This document shows positions 28,901 through 36,766 of a stretch of 64,000 nt of DNA, piece after piece. A program made the translations under genes and the position numbers. Location: assembly GCA_037783545.1 (NCBI GenBank), contig JBBELK010000815.1, positions 1 through 64,000 of the forward strand, written 5' to 3'. The first letter of the stretch is position 1; every line of letters begins with the position of its first letter. The notes under the pieces were generated by a model, which ran no database searches, was not told the DNA's origin, and was given only the letters and a program-made list of their open reading frames with translations. This DNA comes from Henricia sp. BOLD:AAB3569 (Eukaryota > Echinodermata > Asteroidea > Spinulosida > Echinasteridae).

Positions 28901-29567
28901 TACTCCTGACTCGTGCGCATGCTCAGTCCTTCGGACTGTCGTTGACACGGCCCAGTTTGGGACGGGATTTTGGTCAAAGTGTGGTCCAAACGTCGGCAAA
29001 TTTGGAGGTCGAAAAATGTTCCGACGAACTTCAAATTTTGCATGCTCCAAAGACTCTATATTGCGCACTTGTCCTAAAAAATTGACAGACTTTCGCCGGG
29101 AAATGGCAGAGAAATTTCAGAGTTTAGAAAAAAAGGGGTTGGCGCTTCCTGGATGCTCCCGCAACCTGTGGCTGTCTGTACACACCTCTTTGGTGTACTC
29201 CTGACTCGTGCGCATGCTCAGTCCTTCGGACTGTCGTTGACACGGCCCAGTTTGGGACGGGATTTTGGTCAAAGTGTGGTCCAAACGTCGGCAAATTTGG
29301 AGGTCGAAAAATGTTCCGACGAACTTCAAATTGTGCATGCTCCAAAGACTCTATATTGCGCACTTGTCCTAAAAAATTGACAGACTTTCGCCGGGAAATG
29401 GCAGAGAAATTTCAGAGTTTAGAAAAAAAAGGGTTTGGCGCTTCCTGGATGCTCCCGCAACCTGTGGCTGTCTGTACACACCTCTTTGGTGTACTCCTGA
29501 CTCGTGCGCATGCTCAGTCCTTCGGACTGTCGTTGACACGGCCCAGTTTGGGACGGGATTTTGGTCA
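19931..29567 (+). repeat. 296-bp satellite array, clean part left of LINE-A
   Basis: About 32 monomers at 296-bp spacing (295 where the A-run has seven A instead of eight), nearly identical and differing mostly by diagnostic substitutions. Reference monomer 20,760-21,055. Within it are short dyads: GTTC/GAAC at 20,762-20,773, GTACACACC/GGTGTAC at 20,923-20,943, CAGTCC/GGACTG at 20,964-20,978 and CCAAA/TTTGG at 21,026-21,045. Variant markers recur in order: GATAG for GACAG (20,465; 27,539; 28,721), ATGTTCGGACG (22,804; 25,171; 26,948), CGAAATATG (23,097; 25,463). One monomer, at 21,944, lacks 27 bp. The period is not a multiple of three and both strands stay open, so the 121-aa and 96-aa frames repeated in every monomer are not treated as genes. 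Confidence 0.97.
29557..29567 (+). repeat. Target-site duplication, left copy (LINE-A)
   Basis: GATTTTGGTCA, part of the normal monomer, directly precedes the first LINE-A base and is repeated at 34,744-34,754 after the element. An 11-bp duplication fits target-primed reverse transcription with staggered nicks. Confidence 0.85.
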
Positions 29568-29615
29568 CGTCGGACGTGTTTTTCTTCGTCGTGCTGCGTG
29601 CGTCCTACCGCAGTC

Positions 29616-31199
29616 ATGTCACTGAATCGGCGGAGGACGGTGGAAATCCACCTCAGTGACGGCGTAAAACCTGACGATGTTTTCATTTCTTTGGACAAGG
29701 AATTGAGAGATTTGGATGTTGAATGTGTGCAACCGTTGAGTGACAAGAGGTGGGCGATTACCGTGGCTACTGAGGTACTATCAAACAAGCTACTACGGGC
29801 AAGGCTACAGGTGGGCAAAAAACCGGCAACAGTCACCCCAGCAGGAGGCAACGTTAACTACGTGAACATTAAGTATGCCCCGGACGAGATGGCAGACACC
29901 GCCATTGCGTCCAAGCTCTCCGAGTTCGGCCGGGTTCTATCCTATCGACGTGGACATTGGCAAACTCGACTCGGCTGGCGCAATGGAATGCGCCATTTCC
30001 AAATGGAGCTTCAAAAACAAATTCCTAGCTATGTACAGGTGGGTGGCTACAAACTACTGGTTCAGTACGAGGGACAGGTTAAAACGTGCAGAGCTTGCGG
30101 GGAAACCGGTCACTACGCCGCAGAATGCCCGAACATTTCATGCTTCAATTGTAAACAGAAAGGTCACCGCAGCATGGCATGCCCCGAGCCCAAAAAATGT
30201 CTTATTTGTGGAGAGAACGGCCATTTTGCCCGTGAGTGCCCTAAGTCATGGCGTAACGTCACCAAGAAAGGTAGAATGATATTCCCCCCACAAGTGGATA
30301 ACGGCGAAGATTCCATGGAGAGTATGGACGAGGCCGACCCACCACCGGACCGACCGAGCACCTCGGCAGCGCCCGACCCGCCAGCGGACCGACCAAGTAC
30401 CTCGACAGCGCCCGACCCACCACCAGACCGACCAACTACCTCGGTAGCTCCAGCCGCCCGCGCAGTCAAAGGAACCCTCGGCATTTGGGACGAGGCGGTC
30501 CGACTATCGAGGAAGTCTGTACCAGCCAGAAAGTCGACCGCTGCGGAACAATTAAAGGCAAGTCCCATGAAACATGCCACCAAGGCCGCACCCAGTACAC
30601 CAGCCCAACCAGCCGCAGCTCGGTCCGTAACACGGCCCGGAGTGCAAGTACAGCGACACCACAAAGCGAGGTGCCAACCAGCGTTGGAAACGCCTTATAG
30701 GAAGAACTCTAGCCGAATTGGTGGACATACTGTGGCAACTAAGTCCACCCCAGCTGTAGACCCCGCTGATGTACCCCCTTCGTCAAAAGCCAAGGTTACC
30801 CCTAAGGCCAAGACCGAAACAAGACCCAAGGTAAAAACTGCCGGAAAATCCCACGGAGTTAATTATGATGAACATTTGGAATTTTCACAAGCGGCGGTGG
30901 CAAATCTTCGTACTCGGGCTTGGGCCGAGGAAGTGACCACCTATAATGCTTACGAGGCCCTAGATGACGAGCTTGCTCAAGAAACCCCGGTGGCACCGAC
31001 TGGTTCCACCTTTTCACCGTTATTTCCCCAGGAGAACCAAGAGGATTCGGACGCGGAGTCGGACGCTGAATCGGACGGCTCAACGTACTCCGCGGTGAGC
31101 AGTGTCAAGAGCGTTGCCAGCAGTAAACGCGTTCTCTCTCCCCCGGAAGAGAACTACGCTACGCAACATAAGAAAACCCGGAGTAAAAAGAATAGATAG
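29616..31199 (+). CDS. LINE-A ORF1: CCHC zinc-knuckle RNA-binding protein
   Basis: 527 aa from the first ATG (29,616); an in-frame GTG six codons upstream is unlikely as a eukaryotic start. ORF1 proteins of this class coat the element RNA and form the ribonucleoprotein used for retrotransposition. The N-terminal ~155 residues look like two small alpha/beta RNA-binding folds (inferred, RRM-like). Three CCHC knuckles of the form C-x2-C-x4-H-x4-C follow at residues 158-171, 176-189 and 195-208. The C-terminal half is low complexity: three 13-residue repeats with core DRPSTS (30,336-30,452), a proline/alanine/lysine-rich linker, an acidic ESDAESD stretch and a basic end. The layout resembles Tx1-type ORF1 and ZCCHC3-like proteins. 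The stop lies 23 bp before the ORF2 start codon, so ORF2 probably needs reinitiation or a similar downstream start. Confidence 0.88.
   Translation: MSLNRRRTVEIHLSDGVKPDDVFISLDKELRDLDVECVQPLSDKRWAITVATEVLSNKLLRARLQVGKKPATVTPAGGNVNYVNIKYAPDEMADTAIASKLSEFGRVLSYRRGHWQTRLGWRNGMRHFQMELQKQIPSYVQVGGYKLLVQYEGQVKTCRACGETGHYAAECPNISCFNCKQKGHRSMACPEPKKCLICGENGHFARECPKSWRNVTKKGRMIFPPQVDNGEDSMESMDEADPPPDRPSTSAAPDPPADRPSTSTAPDPPPDRPTTSVAPAARAVKGTLGIWDEAVRLSRKSVPARKSTAAEQLKASPMKHATKAAPSTPAQPAAARSVTRPGVQVQRHHKARCQPALETPYRKNSSRIGGHTVATKSTPAVDPADVPPSSKAKVTPKAKTETRPKVKTAGKSHGVNYDEHLEFSQAAVANLRTRAWAEEVTTYNAYEALDDELAQETPVAPTGSTFSPLFPQENQEDSDAESDAESDGSTYSAVSSVKSVASSKRVLSPPEENYATQHKKTRSKKNR
30336..30452 (+). repeat. 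Three 39-bp in-frame repeats in LINE-A ORF1
   Basis: Three tandem 39-bp units encode 13-residue repeats (DPP-P/A-DRP-S/T-TS-x-AP). They vary mainly at third positions and in two residues. They form part of the disordered linker after the zinc knuckles. Confidence 0.8.
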
Positions 31200-31222
31200 T
31201 TTGACTTTTACTGATTCACTTT

Positions 31223-34200
31223 ATGATTCACTTTATGTTGATATTTCTTGTATTTTTCCAAATGTTTAATTTCACCATTGCATCGTTAAATGTTAACGGT
31301 ATGAGGAACCAGACCAAACGAAGTAATGTTTTTAAGTTTTGCAATAATCAGCATGTAGATATTTTATTATTACAAGAAACCCATGCTGCGGGCTTCTCTG
31401 AAGCCAGGGCATGGTCTCATGAATTTGGTGGTACTGGGTTTTGGTCTTTTGGTTGTAGGAGTAGTCGTGGGGTAGCCATTTTGCTATCTAAGCGGCATTC
31501 GTGGGGCCCCGTAGATAATTTGCGTGACAACAACGGTCGCATTATATCCCTAACCGTAACAATGCCTCATACCAAACAAAGGGTACGCATTGTGAATGTG
31601 TACGGTCCGAATGATCCTCACGAAAGGCCGGAATTCTTTTCAAAAGAAGTGCGTAAACATCACTGTGGTATGAGGCATGTTGTTTTGGGCGGGGATTTTA
31701 ACTGCATCGAAAATAAGGAATTAGATTCTAAAAGTGGGAGCAAAACGTACATGTTGAAAGCCACAAAAGGAAGTTACGAAATTAAAATACTGGCCAAAAC
31801 GGGGGGTTTACAGGACGTTTGGCGTCTTCAAAACCCTCATGATAAGCGTTTCACTTGGCATTCAAACCAAAGTGCCTCCAGGATTGACCGTCTGTATGTG
31901 TCACGTGAACTATCAATGGAATGTCAAAGTGCAATCACTGCTTGTCCTTTCTCAGACCATGATATGGTCTCCTTTACGACTTCTGATGCCGTTTCAAACA
32001 TTGGGCGGGGATTTTGGAAAATGAATACTTCTTTTCTGGGGAGGGACGATTTCAGACTTGTGGTTAAGGAAGAATGGTCGAACTGGGTTCAAAACAAAGG
32101 GAAATTTGACAATTTGGTTGAATGGTGGGACAAGGGGAAAGCCCGATTGAAACGAGCGGTGATTGCATTTTCCGTGGGTGAATCTAGACAGCGTAAAATT
32201 TATCGTAAGGAGCTTCTAAGTAAAATTAGTATTCTTCAAAAACGTATTAACAACCAAGATTTTACATGTGTAGACGAACTACGGGGTTTGCGGGCAGATT
32301 TTGATAATTTTTGTAAATCTGGCTTTCCCATTTCAAGCCCTGTAGTGCGTGGAGAAGGGAGTGTTTTTAAGCCAACAAGTAATGACCCAGATCTCAAAAG
32401 AATGCAAAGTCTTCACGACCTTTCCGGTCGACTGGTCACGGACCAAAACCAAATGACTAACGTCTGCAGAGACTACTATAACAATTTGTACACCGAAGGC
32501 AGCATAGATCAAAAGGAAATCGATTTTTTCAAAAGCACTATTGATAGATCGCTGAGCCCCGAGGAACAATTGTTACTCGAGGGGTTAGTGACCGTCGATG
32601 AAGTGAAACGGGCATTGTTTAGTATGTCAGCGGGAAAGTCTCCGGGCTCGGACGGCATACCCGTAGAGTTTTATAAAGAATTCTTTGACGAAGTGGGTCA
32701 GGATTTGTGCGACGTAATCAATGCAGTTTTTATTGACGGTAGCTTAAGCACAAGTCAAAGATCTGGCCTGATCACATTGTTGTTCAAAAACAAGGGTAGT
32801 CGTGACGATATTGGCAATTGGAGGCCTATATCGCTACTGAATGTTGACTATAAGGTAATAGCCAAAATTCTTACAAACAGAGTTAGGCAAATCCTTCCGT
32901 CAATCATCCACGAGGATCAGACTTGTTCTGTAGCCGGAAGAAGTATTACCGACAATGCACATCTGCTCCGTAATATCCAGGATTACGTAGATCAGAAAAA
33001 CATGCGCGTTGCGTTCGTATCTCTCGATCAGCAAAAAGCGTTTGATAGAGTTGATTGGCGTTATCTTAGGCAAATTCTTGAGACGTTTGGCTTTGGTGAT
33101 ACGTTTTGCAGATGGGTTGAAATTTTGTATACGGACATTTCAAGTTCGGTGATATGCAATGGCAATGTTTCCGACCCATTTTCACTCTCCAGAGGCGTTC
33201 GACAGGGCTGCCCGTTGTCCCCATTGCTTTACATCCTTGCCCTTGAACCTCTGGCTTGTGCAATTAGGGCGGATCGGAAAATTCAAGGTGCCAAATTGCC
33301 CGGGGGCATTGAAGCCAAAGTTTCGACGTATGCTGATGATATGACTCTCATCTTGTCGGATGATGCGTCTATCATCAATAGTTTTAAGCTTGTCGAGAGA
33401 TACGAACGCGCATCCAACGCTAAACTTAACCCCCAGGAAACTAGCGGTGTTTTTCTTGGCTGTTGGAAAAATCGTAGTACTGGCCCAGTTGACATCTCCT
33501 GGGTACACTCCACAAAAATAGTTGGTGTTATGTTCGGGTATGATGATATTTACACTAGAATGTGGAAAGACAAAACAAACCAGCTCAGGGCGTGTATTAA
33601 TGAATGGGAAGACTGTAATTTTTCAATGAAGGGTAGAGTTAATGTTGTAAATATTTTCCTTTTGTCTAAAGTTTGGTTCCTAGCAGAAGTTGCCCCACCT
33701 TCGAAGAAAGTTATTCAAGAAATTAACAAAATAATTTTTGGTTTTATTTGGGACAACAAGGTAGAAAATGTCAGTCGAAACACCATGTTTCTCCCTCCAT
33801 CTGAAGGTGGAATGGGTGTATTGAACCTTGAAAATAGAGTAGTCGCTATGCTGGGCGTTCATATTTCAAATCTGCTAGATACAAAGCCGGCTAAATGGCG
33901 AGTTCTTGCGCGCTATTGGTGTGGTCTGACGCTGAGAAGTGTTGATCCGTCATTAGCGCGTGATAATCTACCTCACTCCGACACACAGCCGAAATTTTAT
34001 CGACTGGTTCTGGGGCACTTTCGACAGTTTCAAAATCATGAGGCAGATTGGAAACATGTCAAATTCAAAGAACACTTGGCCACTATTTCAGACACCATGA
34101 AATCGGAACCCAAAATACAAAGGGTTTATCCAACCAAAGATTGGGCTACCGTATGGAAGCGCACATTGTGTGCTAAACTGAGCAATAAGCAGGTTTCCTT

Positions 34201-34585
34201 AAATTTTAAGATAGTTCACGATGTTCTTCCTATTGGCAGCCGAACTAGAAAGTTATTTAATGCTAAGGGACTTTGCCCACATTGTCACCAATTCGAAACC
34301 ATTCAGCATGCCTATGTACAGTGCCGTGTTGTCCAGCCTGTTGCAGAATGGTTTGGTGCACACGTGAGCAGAATCAACCACACTGCTGCCGACACAATTG
34401 ACACGAACACATTGGTCTTTTCATTGTTTCAAATGCCCAATTTGAAGAAAATGGAAACTAAACTGGCCCAACAATACAGTGTGTTCCGTACAACTGTTTG
34501 GTTAGTACGAAATGAAGCAAAGTATCTTAACAAACGGTTTACTTCGAACGAAATAATTTCTCGTTTAAAACGATGCCTAAAGTAA
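31223..34585 (+). CDS. LINE-A ORF2: endonuclease-reverse transcriptase
   Basis: 1,120 aa, intact. It nicks target DNA and copies element RNA onto the nick. Endonuclease/exonuclease/phosphatase domain at about 16-250: SLNVNG with N23, QET with E52, GDFN with D158 and N160, RIDRLY, and SDHD at 244-247, so the usual catalytic set is present. Reverse transcriptase at about 480-780: GKSPGSDG, NWRPISLLNVDYK, SLDQQKAFDRVDW with D602, RGVRQGCPLSPLLY, and YADD with D705 and D706 (33,329-33,340). The C-terminus has C-x2-C-x7-H-x4-C near 33,500-34,330, starting CPHC, as in L1/Tx1 ORF2. The first ATG gives a hydrophobic leader of about 15 residues; ATG codons at 31,235 or 31,262 would remove most of it, and the true start is undecided. 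No RNase H domain is apparent. Confidence 0.93.
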   Translation: MIHFMLIFLVFFQMFNFTIASLNVNGMRNQTKRSNVFKFCNNQHVDILLLQETHAAGFSEARAWSHEFGGTGFWSFGCRSSRGVAILLSKRHSWGPVDNLRDNNGRIISLTVTMPHTKQRVRIVNVYGPNDPHERPEFFSKEVRKHHCGMRHVVLGGDFNCIENKELDSKSGSKTYMLKATKGSYEIKILAKTGGLQDVWRLQNPHDKRFTWHSNQSASRIDRLYVSRELSMECQSAITACPFSDHDMVSFTTSDAVSNIGRGFWKMNTSFLGRDDFRLVVKEEWSNWVQNKGKFDNLVEWWDKGKARLKRAVIAFSVGESRQRKIYRKELLSKISILQKRINNQDFTCVDELRGLRADFDNFCKSGFPISSPVVRGEGSVFKPTSNDPDLKRMQSLHDLSGRLVTDQNQMTNVCRDYYNNLYTEGSIDQKEIDFFKSTIDRSLSPEEQLLLEGLVTVDEVKRALFSMSAGKSPGSDGIPVEFYKEFFDEVGQDLCDVINAVFIDGSLSTSQRSGLITLLFKNKGSRDDIGNWRPISLLNVDYKVIAKILTNRVRQILPSIIHEDQTCSVAGRSITDNAHLLRNIQDYVDQKNMRVAFVSLDQQKAFDRVDWRYLRQILETFGFGDTFCRWVEILYTDISSSVICNGNVSDPFSLSRGVRQGCPLSPLLYILALEPLACAIRADRKIQGAKLPGGIEAKVSTYADDMTLILSDDASIINSFKLVERYERASNAKLNPQETSGVFLGCWKNRSTGPVDISWVHSTKIVGVMFGYDDIYTRMWKDKTNQLRACINEWEDCNFSMKGRVNVVNIFLLSKVWFLAEVAPPSKKVIQEINKIIFGFIWDNKVENVSRNTMFLPPSEGGMGVLNLENRVVAMLGVHISNLLDTKPAKWRVLARYWCGLTLRSVDPSLARDNLPHSDTQPKFYRLVLGHFRQFQNHEADWKHVKFKEHLATISDTMKSEPKIQRVYPTKDWATVWKRTLCAKLSNKQVSLNFKIVHDVLPIGSRTRKLFNAKGLCPHCHQFETIQHAYVQCRVVQPVAEWFGAHVSRINHTAADTIDTNTLVFSLFQMPNLKKMETKLAQQYSVFRTTVWLVRNEAKYLNKRFTSNEIISRLKRCLK

Positions 34586-34743
34586 GGTTGTTCTGTAACT
34601 TAAATTTAAAGTGTACCGTTTTCATTTTGTTACCTTTTGACAGTCTAGCATTTGATTTGACATAATGTTTAAAAAGCTGGTTTATTTTTATCGTTTGTAA
34701 ATAGCAGTATTGTTTATTGTAAAATAAAACAATTTCAAAAACT
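34586..34743 (+). other. LINE-A 3' UTR and 3' end
   Basis: 158 bp, AT-rich. AATAAA at 34,723-34,728 lies 15 bp before the end, which reads AATTTCAAAAACT and passes straight into satellite GATTTTGGTCA. There is no poly(A) or simple-repeat tail. This suggests the element protein recognises a defined 3' end or target pairing, unlike L1 of mammals. Confidence 0.7.
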
Positions 34744-34754
34744 GATTTTGGTCA
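34744..34754 (+). repeat. Target-site duplication, right copy (LINE-A)
   Basis: GATTTTGGTCA, identical to 29,557-29,567. Satellite continues directly with AAGTGTGGTCC, so the monomer is whole once one copy is removed. Confidence 0.85.
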
Positions 34755-35600
34755 AAGTGTGGTCCAAACGTCGGCAAATTTGGAGGTCGAAAAATGTTCC
34801 GACGAACTTCAAATTTTGCATGCTCCAAAGACTCTATATTGCGCACTTGTCCTAAAAAATTGACAGACTTTCGCCGGGAAATGGCAGAGAAATTTCAGAG
34901 TTTAGAAAAAAAAGGGGTTGGCGCTTCCTGGATGCTCCCGCAACCTGTGGCTGTCTGTACACACCTCTTTGGTGTACTCCTGACTCGTGCGCATGCTCAG
35001 TCCTTCGGACTGTCGTTGACACGGCCCAGTTTGGGACGGGATTTTGGTCAAAGTGTGGTCCAAACGTCGGCAAATTTGGAGGTCGAAAAATGTTCCGACG
35101 AACTTCAAATTTTGCATGCTCCAAAGACTCTATATTGCGCACTTGTCCTAAAAAATTGACAGACTTTCGCCGGGAAATGGCAGAGAAATTTCAGAGTTTA
35201 GAAAAAAAAGGGGTTGGCGCTTCCTGGATGCTCCCGCAACCTGTGGCTGTCTGTACACACCTCTTTGGTGTACTCCTGACTCGTGCGCATGCTCAGTCCT
35301 TCGGACTGTCGTTGACACGGCCCAGTTTGGGACGGGATTTTGGTCAAAGTGTGGTCCAAACGTCGGCAAATTTGGAGGTCGAAAAATGTTCCGACGAACT
35401 TCAAATTTTGCATGCTCCAAAGACTCTATATTGCGCACTTGTCCTAAAAAATTGACAGACTTTCGCCGGGAAATGGCAGAGAAATTTCAGAGTTTAGAAA
35501 AAAAAGGGGTTGGCGCTTCCTGGATGCTCCCGCAACCTGTGGCTGTCTGTACACACCTCTTTGGTGTACTCCTGACTCGTGCGCATGCTCAGTCCTTCGG
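34744..35600 (+). repeat. Satellite between LINE-A and SINE copy 1
   Basis: Just under three consensus-like monomers, beginning inside the monomer at the LINE-A target and ending at AGTCCTTCGG, the left target-site duplication of SINE copy 1. No gene is seen. Confidence 0.95.
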
Positions 35601-35887
35601 GGGCGGTCGGGTTGGCGTACGGGTTCTTTCCTCGCCTTTCACCTCTGGGGTCCCGGGTTCGAATCCGGGGCGTGTATGTGGATTGGGTTTGCAGTCCCTA
35701 CTTGACCGCGTGGCTTTTCCCCTGGGGCATTTCTCTGGGGGTTTTCCTCCCACTTCTAAAACTGCAACTCCTTCTTCGTCATCTCAAGTTGATAATATAG
35801 TATAGTTAAAGCTAAAACCGTATAGTTGATGGCATAAAGGGCCTTAGTTGCCGAAGATGCCATAAAATATACAACAACAACAACAAC
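35601..35887 (+). mobile_element. tRNA-derived SINE, copy 1
   Basis: A 287-bp element inserted in the CAGTCCTTCGGACTG dyad of a monomer, flanked by AGTCCTTCGG on both sides (35,591-35,600 and 35,888-35,897). The head of about 85 bp is tRNA-like with an A box and a perfect B box. The body includes a C/T- and G-rich stretch (CCTGGGGCATTTCTCTGGGG), perhaps a conserved SINE central domain, which I could not assign. The tail is (CAA)n. SINEs are non-coding and use a partner LINE; the tail does not resemble the 3' end of LINE-A. The frames passing through it join satellite to SINE and are not genes. Confidence 0.9.
35613..35666 (+). promoter_or_regulatory. RNA polymerase III internal promoter (A and B boxes) of SINE
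   Basis: A box TGGCGTACGGG at 35,613-35,623 and B box GGTTCGAATCC at 35,656-35,666, the latter an exact match to the Pol III consensus GGTTCGANTCC. The B box sits in a T-arm-like stem CCCGG/CCGGG. Spacing is typical of tRNA genes. The same boxes occur in the other four copies at the same offsets; copy 5 has one A-box change. Confidence 0.85.
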
Positions 35888-36479
35888 AGTCCTTCGGACT
35901 GTCGTTGACACGGCCCAGTTTGGGACGGGATTTTGGTCAAAGTGTGGTCCAAACGTCGGCAAATTTGGAGGTCGAAAAATGTTCCGACGAACTTCAAATT
36001 TTGCATGCTCCAAAGACTCTATATTGCGCACTTGTCCTAAAAAATTGACAGACTTTCGCCGGGAAATGGCAGAGGAATTTCAGAGTTTAGAAAAAAAAAG
36101 GGGTTGGCGCTTCCTGGTTGCTCCCGCAACCTGTGGCTGTCTGTACACACCTCTTTGGTGTACTCCTGACTCGTGCGCATGCTCAGTCCTTCGGACTGTC
36201 GTTGACACGGCCCAGTTTGGGACGGGATTTTGGTCCAAACGTCGGCAAATTTGGAGGTCGAAAAATGTTCCGACGAACTTCAAATTTTGCATGCTCCAAA
36301 GACTCTATATTGCGCACTTGTCCTAAAAAATTGACAGACTTTCGCCGGGAAATGGCAGAGAAATTTCAGAGTTTAGAAAAAAAAGGGGTTGGCGCTTCCT
36401 GGATGCTCCCGCAACCTGTGGCTGTCTGTACACACCTCTTTGGTGTACTCCTGACTCGTGCGCATGCTCAGTCCTTCGG
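35888..36479 (+). repeat. Satellite between SINE copies 1 and 2
   Basis: Two monomers. The first carries GAGGAATTTC, CTGGTTGCTCC and an 11-bp deletion after GGTC at 36,232-36,235, markers shared with the monomer after SINE copy 3. No gene is seen. Confidence 0.95.
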
Positions 36480-36766
36480 GGGCGGTCGGGTTGGCGTACG
36501 GGTTCTTTCCTCGCCTTTCACCTCTGGGGTCCCGGGTTCGAATCCGGGGCGTGTATGTGGATTGGGTTTGCAGTCCCTACTTGACCGCGTGGCTTTTCCC
36601 CTGGGGCATTTCTCTGGGGGTTTTCCTCCCACTTCTAAAACTGCAACTCCTTCTTCGTCATCTCAAGTTGATAATATAGTATAGTTAAAGCTAAAACCGT
36701 ATAGTTGATGGCATAAAGGGCCTTAGTTGCCGAAGATGCCATAAAATATACAACAACAACAACAAC
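36480..36766 (+). mobile_element. tRNA-derived SINE, copy 2
   Basis: 287 bp, apparently identical to copy 1 and in the same monomer position, with AGTCCTTCGG at 36,470-36,479 and 36,767-36,776. The right flank reads CCTTCGGATTG instead of GGACTG, a change shared only with copy 5. A box at 36,492 and B box at 36,535. It arose by block duplication, not by separate insertion. Confidence 0.9.

Larger units (their letters stand above)
29568..34743 (+). mobile_element. LINE-A: complete Tx1-like non-LTR retrotransposon
   Basis: A 5,176-bp insertion splitting one satellite monomer. Order: 48-bp leader, ORF1 (zinc-knuckle RNA-binding protein), 22-bp gap, ORF2 (apurinic-type endonuclease, reverse transcriptase, C-terminal Cys/His motif), and a 158-bp 3' UTR with AATAAA at 34,723-34,728. 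Both ORFs are uninterrupted and the element is bounded by a perfect 11-bp target-site duplication, so it looks recent and possibly competent. There are no LTRs, integrase or protease. It ends without a poly(A) tail. Placement in the L1/Tx1 superfamily, Tx1 group, rests on the two-ORF plan, the three CCHC knuckles of ORF1 and the RT motif wording; it is from family knowledge, not a tree. The short leader may mean slight 5' truncation. Confidence 0.9.

Noticed and set aside
19931..29567. CRISPR or other prokaryotic repeat array
   Set aside because: Units are contiguous 296-bp monomers without spacers, and the surroundings are eukaryotic LINEs and SINEs.
29568..29615. Origin of the satellite from a LINE leader, suggested by CGTCGG in both
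   Set aside because: The shared word is short, sits elsewhere in the monomer, and no longer similarity follows.
30164..30664. Minus-strand 166-aa frame opposite LINE-A ORF1 (and similar shadows in both LINEs)
   Set aside because: Antisense shadow of a proline/alanine-rich coding stretch; ORF1 on the plus strand has recognisable zinc knuckles.
35601..35690. Functional tRNA gene
   Set aside because: A and B boxes and a T-arm are present but no full cloverleaf with an anticodon arm, and the unit continues as a 287-bp SINE with target-site duplications.
35386..35805. 139-aa frame joining satellite and SINE, repeated at the other SINE copies
   Set aside because: It runs through a Pol III SINE and stops by chance; repetition reflects the amplified block.
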